Shown: positions 1 to 5,345 of the stretch, piece after piece
Position numbering within the stretch: position 1 is the first letter of the stretch
Layout: the number at the start of each line of letters is the position of its first letter
NCBI GenBank assembly: GCA_030151145.1
Contig: JASLEL010000426.1
Location: forward strand, 1 to 9,898
DNA from: Aquirhabdus sp.
Lineage (GTDB): Bacteria; Pseudomonadota; Gammaproteobacteria; Pseudomonadales; Moraxellaceae
Direction of reading: 5' to 3'
DNA: 9,898 bases
Position numbers and translations under genes: made by a program
Notes under the pieces: generated by a model
Database searches by the model: none
What the model was told of the DNA's origin: nothing
The model's input: only the letters and a program-made list of their open reading frames with translations

Positions 1-1
1 T

Positions 2-724
2 GTGCAGGCTCAGGCTGAGGCATTGCACTGTCCTGTCATTCAGTTCGGGCGGGATTTCTTTTGGCGTCATGTCACTGAATTAGCAGAGCAGGGGAGTGCG
101 TCATCATCTCACGCTGATGTGTTACATGAAACAAAACATCAGTCATTCACCTTCAGCAATGCGGCGTTGACGATGAACGTGCCATCTGGGGATCTGGCGA
201 GTCACAATCTCTCGGTCGCGATTGCGGCGGTACTCGCAGGACCGATAGCGATCACGATTGATCATCTGTACAAGGGCATCACGCAGGCCCGTCTGGCAGG
301 TCGGTTTGAGCAGCATGTGTATCAGGGACGGTCTTTGATCGTGGATGTCGCGCATAATCCGCATGCCGTGATGTTTTTACGCACACAACTGGATGGATAT
401 CGAAAGTTACATGCAACAAATCGTATCCATGCGGTTTTTTCGATGCTGGGGGATAAAGACATTGCCCGTGTCGTGGATCTGATGCGCGATGTGGTCGATT
501 CATGGCACATCGCCGTGCTGGATGTGCCGCGTGCGGCACCACTTTCGCAGCTCGAGGCTGCGCTTGATGGCCTGCATGTCACGGCCTATCCGACGGTCCA
601 GCAGGCGCTGCAGGGAGCATCCGAGATGGCTGCATCGGATGACCTGCTGTTGGCTTGTGGCTCATTTCATACCTTGGAAGCACTGCATTTATTTGATAAC
701 GAAAACAAAATAAACAGTCATTGA
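2..724 (+). CDS. folC: Folylpolyglutamate synthase / dihydrofolate synthase, C-terminal part (5'-truncated by window edge)
   Basis: Cytoplasmic ATP-dependent ligase that adds glutamate to dihydropteroate and to tetrahydrofolates. The frame is open to the left edge, so the first codon seen (GTG) is internal. The visible 240 residues are somewhat more than half of a usual FolC of about 420 residues. Residues 63-80 hold the HNLSVAIAA stretch at the end of the ATPase domain. Residues 99-103 (AGRFE) lead into the C-terminal Rossmann-like domain with the family signature VDVAHNPHA (114-122). LGDKD and the terminal GSFHTLEAL follow. All are typical of FolC. The ATP-binding P-loop lies upstream of the window. 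The stop is TGA at 722-724. The next gene starts 411 bases on, behind its own candidate promoter, so it need not share the folC transcript. Identification is seen directly from motifs; activity is inferred from the family. Confidence 0.95.
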   Translation: MQAQAEALHCPVIQFGRDFFWRHVTELAEQGSASSSHADVLHETKHQSFTFSNAALTMNVPSGDLASHNLSVAIAAVLAGPIAITIDHLYKGITQARLAGRFEQHVYQGRSLIVDVAHNPHAVMFLRTQLDGYRKLHATNRIHAVFSMLGDKDIARVVDLMRDVVDSWHIAVLDVPRAAPLSQLEAALDGLHVTAYPTVQQALQGASEMAASDDLLLACGSFHTLEALHLFDNENKINSH

Positions 725-734
725 CAAGGGTTTT

Positions 735-765
735 CGTCGGCTGAATCCGTTCTTTCAGCCTGACG
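735..765 (+). other. Stem-loop just downstream of folC
   Basis: Arms CGTCGGCTGAA (735-745) and TTCAGCCTGACG (754-765) pair over 11 bp with a single bulged T at 761 and an 8-nt loop. It starts 10 nt after the folC stop codon, where an mRNA 3'-end structure is expected. No T-run follows on the plus strand, and no A-run precedes it that would serve the minus strand, so it is not a standard intrinsic terminator. It could protect the folC 3' end or work with Rho; that role is inference. The remaining stretch to about 850 shows only small inverted repeats and no gene. Confidence 0.45.
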
Positions 766-887
766 GGTTGGCAAAAATAGATTGTACTGCCTAGAATGCG
801 GCAGGCTGCCCTGAAAATGGCATGCACAAACGGCAAGCAGACCATCACGATTTCATCACGTTGATGTCATGAAGCATTAAAAAAGCA

Positions 888-917
888 TTGAAATAATTGT
901 TACTGAAACGCTATTCT
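888..917 (+). promoter_or_regulatory. Candidate sigma70 promoter upstream of the structured RNA
   Basis: A -35 box TTGAAA (888-893, 5 of 6 consensus bases) is followed after 18 nt by TATTCT (912-917, 4 of 6). Transcription would start near 924. It lies in an AT-rich stretch about 220 nt ahead of the SPOR-domain gene and right before the hairpin cluster at 965-1090. That placement is what makes it credible. It was judged by eye only; no start site is shown. Confidence 0.45.
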
Positions 918-923
918 TGCAGA

Positions 924-1096
924 GTACATGTATTGACGGCCTAAACGTCTAATGACGGTTGAGTCGGGATACGGAATCTCGCTTCGTTTGTCAGGGTGTA
1001 CAGTGTGTCTGTGCGCCGTGGTGTGCCAGGGATGATCGCTCGGATGAGCAGCCGTCGTAAGGATACGACGCGAACAACCCGACATCGGGATTTTTA
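924..1096 (+). ncRNA. Candidate structured RNA with GGA-bearing hairpin loops (small RNA or long leader)
   Basis: About 170 nt lies between a plausible promoter and a T-run. Four hairpins can be drawn: CGGGAT/ATCTCG with loop ACGGA (965-981); GGTGTACAG (995-1003) with CTGTGCGCC (1009-1017), 9 bp with two G-U pairs; GCTC/GAGC with loop GGAT (1038-1049); and CGTCGTA/TACGACG with loop AGGA (1053-1070). Three loops carry GGA, and a further AGGGA (1028-1032) is unpaired between hairpins. GGA in hairpin loops, best as A-N-GGA, is the binding element of CsrA/RsmA and defines the CsrB/RsmY/RsmZ sponge RNAs. No long open frame with a ribosome site was seen inside. It could be a sponge-type small RNA or the leader of the SPOR gene. 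I do not recognise a named family, and no GacA-type upstream box was found. Confidence 0.45.
1076..1095 (+). terminator. Weak intrinsic terminator or attenuator hairpin
   Basis: CCCG (1078-1081) and CGGG (1086-1089) form a short all-GC stem with loop ACAT. A at 1090 and TTTTT (1091-1095) follow. AA at 1076-1077 can add two A-T pairs if A1090 bulges. The 4-bp core is shorter than a strong terminator, so partial read-through into the SPOR gene 40 nt downstream is likely. That 40-nt gap leaves little room for another promoter. It would mark the 3' end of a small RNA, or an attenuator in a leader. Confidence 0.35.
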
Positions 1097-1135
1097 TTCT
1101 GGGATCTAGGCTGAAAAGAGAGTGGGAGGTGCTGC

Positions 1136-2626
1136 ATGAGTGCGAACCAACAACGCTGGATGGGCGGCATCATTCTGCTGGGTGGCAGTGCGCTACTGGC
1201 GAGTTTCCTGTTTCAGGGCAGCGGCCATCATAGTCAGGTACAAACTCAAGTGCCGGATAAACATCTGAATCTGGGCGCTGCAAACGGTACAGTCAGTAAC
1301 CCCTTCAATGGTAATACGACCACTGCATCGGTACCCGCGAGCACGGAGCCGCAGTCGGTGCAACTCCGACCATTGACCATGGATATCGATACCGAGCACA
1401 AGCTTCTGGCCGAACAAAAAGACATCCGTGAAAAGAAAGTCGCTGAGCAGGAAGCCCGCACGGCTGAATTCCTGGCCCGTCAGCAGCAGGCTGAGGCGGA
1501 TTCGGCCCGTAAAGTCGCCGCAGAGCAAGCTGCTCGTCTGGCTGCACGTCAGGCTAAAGAAAGCGACGCCATGAAATCCGCTGACTCGAACGCCGCCGAT
1601 ATGCCGGATGTGCTCAATCCGCCGCAGAATGGTGCGTCACAGGATGATGCTGCGCAGGCTGCAGCAGCCAAAGCCAAGCGGGCTAAGCAGGCCGCAGCGG
1701 ATCGTGCCGAGCAGATACGCCTGCGTGCTGCACAGGCCGAAGAGCGCCATCAGAATGCCCAGAAGGCCGTAGACGAAGCCGCTGCACGTACCGTACGTGC
1801 CAAAGCGGATCGTGAAGCCACCGAGAAGAAACAGGCAACCGAAGACAAGGCACGCCATGACGCGCAGGTCGCGGCTCATAAAGCCAAGCTTGAGAAAGAA
1901 AAACAAGAGAAACTAGAGGCCGAAAAAGAAGCCCGCGAAGAAGCTGCGCAGAAAAAGCGCGATGAGATCCAGGCCGCCAAGGAAGCCGCGAAAAAAGACA
2001 AACTCGACGCCGCACAGAAAAAACTGGATGCCGCACAAGCCGAGCATCGCAAGATTGTGGCCGCCGAAAAAGCCGAACGTGAACGTCTGCGTGCGCAAGC
2101 CGAAGCCGATGCTGATGGCGATAAACCTGCCAAAACAAAATCGGCTGAACTGACCGCGCTACAGGCCCAGATGGACAAGAACCAGAAGGAAGCCGCTGCA
2201 CTCAAGGCCAAGATCGACAAACTCAGCAGTAAAGATCATGGCAAAGCCGCAGACAGTACCAGTAGTCATGATAGCGACGACAAGCCTGACAGCAAAGACA
2301 AGACCAAAGATGCCGAGCGGGCGCGTGCCTTGCTGGAAGGCAATACCGCAGCAGCCGATGCGCCGATGCCTAAACCACATACGCTGGTGATGGTACAGGT
2401 GGCGATGGCTCAGTCGCAGGCGCAGGCCGATGCCGTGGTCGCGCAACTGCGTGCCAAAGGCTACAAGGTCCGTACCAGTAACACCACCAAAGGCGTGCGC
2501 GTCATGGTCGGCCCGGAAAAAGACGCCGATGTCGCCAAGACCGTCAAGCATAAAATCGAACAGGATGACAGCCTGAATATCAAAGGCGCATGGATCTCAA
2601 ATTGGCAACCGCTTTCGTCCTCATAG
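1136..2626 (+). CDS. Membrane-anchored SPOR-domain protein with long Ala/Lys/Glu stalk
   Basis: 496 residues. A short cytoplasmic start and one membrane helix (about residues 8-26) indicate a bitopic inner-membrane protein with its bulk in the periplasm. From about 85 to 395 the chain is Ala/Lys/Glu/Gln-rich, highly charged and presumably helical or coiled coil, like the stalk of TolA. It includes a tandem KLDAAQK/KLDAAQA repeat. Residues 415-490 are a SPOR domain (VQVAMAQSQAQADAVVAQL, then GYKVR, then VRVMVGP). SPOR domains bind peptidoglycan strands stripped of stem peptides at the septum (family knowledge), so a role in cell division is inferred. It resembles DedD/FtsN in plan but is much longer than DedD. 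The start is supported by GGGAGGT (1124-1130), 5 nt before ATG. The 3' end overlaps the next gene by 37 nt. Confidence 0.88.
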   Translation: MSANQQRWMGGIILLGGSALLASFLFQGSGHHSQVQTQVPDKHLNLGAANGTVSNPFNGNTTTASVPASTEPQSVQLRPLTMDIDTEHKLLAEQKDIREKKVAEQEARTAEFLARQQQAEADSARKVAAEQAARLAARQAKESDAMKSADSNAADMPDVLNPPQNGASQDDAAQAAAAKAKRAKQAAADRAEQIRLRAAQAEERHQNAQKAVDEAAARTVRAKADREATEKKQATEDKARHDAQVAAHKAKLEKEKQEKLEAEKEAREEAAQKKRDEIQAAKEAAKKDKLDAAQKKLDAAQAEHRKIVAAEKAERERLRAQAEADADGDKPAKTKSAELTALQAQMDKNQKEAAALKAKIDKLSSKDHGKAADSTSSHDSDDKPDSKDKTKDAERARALLEGNTAAADAPMPKPHTLVMVQVAMAQSQAQADAVVAQLRAKGYKVRTSNTTKGVRVMVGPEKDADVAKTVKHKIEQDDSLNIKGAWISNWQPLSSS

Positions 2627-3159
2627 TACTGCTGTGCCTGCTGGTGATTTTTCTGCTGTCTTATCGCCGGGGTGCGGCTGTGCCCCGCGCGGTGCGCGGC
2701 GATGATCTGGAGATCTGGCCTTTTGCCGATCGTGAGTTCATGACTGCCGCCGAAGTGCGCTTTTATCATTTACTGCAAGAGGCATTGCCTGAGTATCTGA
2801 TCTTTGCGCAGGTGGCTTTGTCGCGGCTGATCGAGTGCACCGATGAGGAAGACGAGAAATTCTGGTTTAACCGCATTAACCGCATGAGTGTGGACTATGT
2901 GCTGGTCGATCCGGATCTGCAGCAGGTGCTGGTCGCGGTCGAGCTGGATGACTGGTCGCATGAGCATCATACCCGCGTCAAGGCAGACCTCAAGAAAGAT
3001 AAAGCCCTGATCAGTGCCTATATCCCGATGGTCCGCTTTCACGGCGAAGATCCTGTGGACATCACGCAGATTCGTTATACGGTGCAGGATGCGGTGGCGC
3101 AGCGCAGGGCATGGCAGGCAGAGTTTGCTGAAGCCCATATGGCATGGGCTGAGCATTGA
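2590..3159 (+). CDS. Membrane-anchored DUF2726-domain protein
   Basis: 189 residues. Residues 5-24 form a hydrophobic helix followed by SYRRG, so the rest is predicted to face the cytoplasm. The domain from about 50 to 165 matches the DUF2726 pattern as I remember it: a front segment TAAEVRFYHLLQEALP, then VDYVLVD with D102, then VAVELDDWSH with E118 and D120, then a KADLKKDKAL helix and IPMVRF. The D...ExD arrangement resembles the core of PD-(D/E)XK-like folds, so nucleic-acid binding or cleavage is possible, but no function is established. The ATG at 2590 lies inside the SPOR gene (37-nt overlap) with only a weak AAGG (2583-2586), which points to translational coupling. The stop at 3157-3159 is 19 nt from the end of the convergent birA. 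Confidence 0.8.
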   Translation: MDLKLATAFVLIVLLCLLVIFLLSYRRGAAVPRAVRGDDLEIWPFADREFMTAAEVRFYHLLQEALPEYLIFAQVALSRLIECTDEEDEKFWFNRINRMSVDYVLVDPDLQQVLVAVELDDWSHEHHTRVKADLKKDKALISAYIPMVRFHGEDPVDITQIRYTVQDAVAQRRAWQAEFAEAHMAWAEH

Positions 3160-3178
3160 TCTCGTAGACGTGTGTTTT

Positions 3179-4006
3179 TTAAAGGTTTGCCAGCCGCACC
3201 TGTCCGCTGTAGCGTGTTTGCAAACCGTCATCTGTCGCAATCACCAGACCACCATCTTCACTGATCCCGCAAGCGCGGGCGTATTCGGTTGCACCAGTCC
3301 CTGTGATCTGGATCGCTTGATTGACCAGCATATCCCACGCCATAAAACGCTTGGGCAGATCTATACAGTCATCTTCAAATCGCGCCAGCGCCAGTTCTAA
3401 CGCTTGCGTCACCTGTATTGCCAATGTCAGTGGGTCTATCTGTGTGCCGAGCCAACTGGCAAGGTCGGTGACCTGCCGATCCTGCACCTGATCCTGCATC
3501 GGGATCAGATTGATGCCGACACCGATGATGGCACCCTGCAGTAGATTGTGACTCTGCACTGGCTCGATCAGGATGCCGCCCCATTTGGCCGCTTGCTCAG
3601 GGGCTTTGGGGTCATAGCGATAGAGATCGTTGGGCCATTTGATCGCGGCGGCCTGAGTGGTCAGGATCGGGAGGTCCATCAGTGCCAGCGCTACCTCGAG
3701 TGCCAGCCGACCGTCCAGACTACGGGTAATCGGGGTGAGCAGGGAGAGATAGAGATTGCCTGTCGGTGATTGCCAAGTCCGATTGGATTGACCGCGACCA
3801 GCCTCTTGCTGATTTGCCAGCACCAGTGCGCGGACCGCGCCACGCGCAGCCCAGCGTTTGCAGTCTTCATTGGTTGAGTCGGTCGTCATGGGCCAGTCCA
3901 CCATGTCAAATGTCGGTAGCTGGGCTGCGATCAGGGCGTCCTGCAGGCGTCCGCCTTGCATGAGATGTTCTAAAGAAGCGAGCGTGGTGATGTCAGACTG
4001 AGACAT
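3179..4006 (-). CDS. birA: Biotin--[acetyl-CoA carboxylase] ligase (class I, no DNA-binding domain)
   Basis: 275 residues. It makes biotinoyl-AMP and transfers biotin to the lysine of the acetyl-CoA carboxylase carrier protein, supplying fatty-acid synthesis in the cytoplasm. Visible motifs: DSTNED (43-48); the nucleotide and biotin loop AGRGQSNRTWQSPTGNLYLS (69-88); KWPNDL (123-128); KWGGILIEP (141-149) with the catalytic-type lysine; GVGINL (162-167); and a small C-terminal SH3-like segment (about 225-275) with GISEDGGL. There are only about 35 residues before the catalytic core and no winged helix, so it should lack the biotin-operon repressor role of E. coli BirA. The start ATG (4006-4004) has only a weak GAAG upstream. 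An odd point is Q73, where E. coli has R118 in its GRGRRGR loop. It converges on the DUF2726 gene. Confidence 0.95.
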   Translation of the reverse strand: MSQSDITTLASLEHLMQGGRLQDALIAAQLPTFDMVDWPMTTDSTNEDCKRWAARGAVRALVLANQQEAGRGQSNRTWQSPTGNLYLSLLTPITRSLDGRLALEVALALMDLPILTTQAAAIKWPNDLYRYDPKAPEQAAKWGGILIEPVQSHNLLQGAIIGVGINLIPMQDQVQDRQVTDLASWLGTQIDPLTLAIQVTQALELALARFEDDCIDLPKRFMAWDMLVNQAIQITGTGATEYARACGISEDGGLVIATDDGLQTRYSGQVRLANL

Positions 4007-4142
4007 GATTGATCTTCAATAAAAATATTAATTTAGGGTCGTAACGCATGCTATTTGCCATTCACATAGGGTGCATGAATGGTCGTTAAATATGACGATG
4101 CGCATGTTGTGCAAAGAATTGTATCGGATTCCCGAGCGGCTG
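4007..4142. other. AT-rich intergenic stretch upstream of birA
   Basis: This is the birA-proximal part of the 469-base region between birA and the regulator gene. It is AT-rich near 4018-4035, where a minus-strand promoter for birA is expected, but I could not find a -35/-10 pair that I would defend. No gene or repeat is seen here. Confidence 0.4.
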
Positions 4143-4171
4143 TAGATAAAGTCGGATTGATGCTATATATT
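4143..4171 (+). promoter_or_regulatory. Candidate promoter for the gntR leader
   Basis: TAGATA (4143-4148, 4 of 6) and TATATT (4166-4171, 5 of 6) are separated by 17 nt. An alternative register is TGC followed by TATATA (4161-4169), which gives an extended -10. Transcription would begin near 4177, leaving a leader of about 300 nt before the regulator gene. The palindrome at 4168-4182 overlaps the -10 and start site, an arrangement that fits repression. Prediction by eye. Confidence 0.4.
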
Positions 4172-4182
4172 GTCCGACAATA
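4168..4182. promoter_or_regulatory. Palindromic operator candidate for a FadR/FCD-type GntR regulator
   Basis: TATTGTC-C-GACAATA is a perfect palindrome with 7-bp arms around one central base. Its core, TTGTCCGACAA (4170-4180), fits the pattern TNGTNNNACNA described for the FadR subfamily of GntR regulators. An overlapping wider inverted repeat, GTCGGA (4151-4156) with TCCGAC (4173-4178), shares its right arm. A 10-of-11 match to the same pattern occurs at 4381-4391. The gene for an FCD regulator lies 294 nt downstream, so autoregulation is the simplest reading. Control of birA is also possible. Confidence 0.5.
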
Positions 4183-4292
4183 GTACATAAAAAAGCTTTT
4201 AAAATTTACAATCGTGCAGAATCAGGGCTGCGGTAAGAATAAAAGCTGTTAAATGAACGTGATGAATAATGACCAATCGTCAGACGTTCGAA

Positions 4293-4462
4293 GGTGTGTG
4301 GTCCATGTGCGCACCGCGTGTGTACGCACGGGGTATGCAGGCACGAGGTGGCAGACCACGATCATAACAGGATCATGGTCTGGTATCACGTCCTTGCAGG
4401 ACCACTACGATGAACGTGGGATGAAGATTGCGGTGTGATCCGCACCACGTCTTAAGATTTTT
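4293..4462 (+). other. Hairpin-rich leader upstream of gntR
   Basis: Five inverted repeats occur in a row: GGTGTG (4293-4298) with CGCACC (4310-4315); CGTGT/GCACG closing GTAC (4317-4330); CAGACCACGATC (4352-4363) with GATCATGGTCTG (4371-4382), 11 of 12 paired around a 7-nt loop; GTCCT/AGGAC (4390-4402); and a two-part stem, ACGTGG (4414-4419) with CCACGT (4445-4450), enclosing TGCGG/CCGCA (4429-4444). TTTTT (4458-4462) follows 8 nt later, just before the ribosome site of gntR. It may be a regulatory leader or a separate small RNA. I do not recognise a family. The segment 4183-4292 shows only an AAAAGCTTTT palindrome (4191-4200) and a second weak promoter-like TACAAT (4207-4212). Confidence 0.35.
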
Positions 4463-4464
4463 AT

Positions 4465-4469
4465 AGGGG
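4465..4469 (+). promoter_or_regulatory. Ribosome binding site that decides the gntR start
   Basis: AGGGG ends immediately before a TTG at 4470 and 6 nt before the ATG at 4476. The spacing fits the ATG and not the TTG, so translation most likely begins at 4476. Confidence 0.65.
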
Positions 4470-4475
4470 TTGAGT

Positions 4476-5183
4476 ATGGCTTTTTTGGCAGCTGAAAGCT
4501 TGTCAGAGCAGATTGCACGGCATATCGGCGAACAGATCATTACCGGAGAGCTGGTTGAGGGTGAACGGATTCAGGAACTGCGTATTGCCAAGGACCTGAA
4601 TGTCAGCCGTGGGTCGGTGCGAGAGGCGCTGCTGATCCTTGAGCGCAGTTATCTGATCAAGATTTATCCGCGTCGTGGTGCCATGGTAGCCGAGTTGTCT
4701 GTACACCAGATCAAATCCCTATTTGAAACCGGCATGCTGATTTTGGGCGCTATGGTCCATCGGACCAGCGAAGTCTGGCGGCAGGCCGACAGTGAACGCA
4801 TGAATACACTGGTGGTGGATCTGTCTGCACATGTCAAAGCTGGCGATATCGAAAAATTCTATGACGGCGTGTTTGAGTTTCTGCAGAGTACCCATACGCT
4901 GGTCGGCAATCCTTACCTGCGCGATATTTTTGATAATCTGCTGCCTGCATTCCGCCGCAGCTATTTCCTGACACTCAACACTTCCCGGCGTGAGCTGCAG
5001 GAGGCCTTTGATCTGTTTAAACCTGTGATTGATGCGATATTGATCCGTAAAGGCGAGCAGGCGGCGATTTTTATCGAAGACTTTGCCCGTCATCTGCGTA
5101 ATCTGGTACTGGATTCGCTGGCGCGCATGAAGCAGATTGAGCTCGCGTGGGCGCAGCGCTCACGTCGTGGCAAATCGGCCTAA
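4476..5183 (+). CDS. GntR-family transcriptional regulator, FCD (FadR-type) subfamily
   Basis: 235 residues from ATG 4476. Residues 8-73 form the GntR winged helix: QIARHIGEQIITGEL, then RIAKDLNVSRGSVREALL as the helix-turn-helix, then a wing with YPRRGAMVAEL. Residues 80-215 form an all-helical FCD ligand domain containing GNPYLRDIFDNLLP (144-157) and ARHLRNL (204-210). FCD domains often bind a metal through Asp plus three His. Here D130 and H206 are present, but the first expected His appears to be E134 and the middle one F181, so metal binding may be lost or altered. The ligand is unknown. It probably binds DNA as a dimer, and the palindrome at 4168-4182 is a candidate site. smc starts 162 nt downstream on the same strand, so co-transcription is possible. 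Gene identity is sure; the regulated pathway is not. Confidence 0.93.
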   Translation: MAFLAAESLSEQIARHIGEQIITGELVEGERIQELRIAKDLNVSRGSVREALLILERSYLIKIYPRRGAMVAELSVHQIKSLFETGMLILGAMVHRTSEVWRQADSERMNTLVVDLSAHVKAGDIEKFYDGVFEFLQSTHTLVGNPYLRDIFDNLLPAFRRSYFLTLNTSRRELQEAFDLFKPVIDAILIRKGEQAAIFIEDFARHLRNLVLDSLARMKQIELAWAQRSRRGKSA

Positions 5184-5345
5184 GCGGGACGTGTGTTTTG
5201 GGGAAATGCTTGTCAGAAGTTGATGTGTTATTGCGTGCATTGATTGAGATGCAACAGGTTGTGGATCGGCTTGGTGTTCCCGTGAGGAATGCTGAGTCAG
5301 TCACGATGCCTGTTCCCCGGCGTCGCATGATGACGGAGGCTTGCA

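Noticed and set aside
735..765. Intrinsic terminator for folC
   Set aside because: The stem is good, but no T-run follows on the plus strand and none is available for the minus strand. Listed only as a stem-loop.
924..1096. SRP RNA, 6S RNA or tmRNA identity for the structured RNA
   Set aside because: None of the conserved cores (for example the SRP GGAAG tetraloop region or the tmRNA peptide tag frame) is present.
1683..2201. Long minus-strand open frame (172 codons) inside the SPOR gene
   Set aside because: Complement of the repetitive Ala/Lys/Glu stalk. The Arg/Pro/Leu/Ser-rich composition and lack of a ribosome site mark it as a shadow.
4270..4300. tRNA-like TTCGAA near 4287
   Set aside because: No acceptor stem, anticodon arm or CCA-proximal pairing could be drawn around it.
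4253..4438. 61-codon open frame between the palindrome and gntR
   Set aside because: No ribosome site before the ATG, unusual residue composition, no recognisable domain, and it coincides with the hairpin cluster, which explains the sequence better.
4470..4475. TTG start for gntR, two codons upstream
   Set aside because: It directly abuts the AGGGG ribosome site with no spacing; ATG at 4476 has normal spacing.
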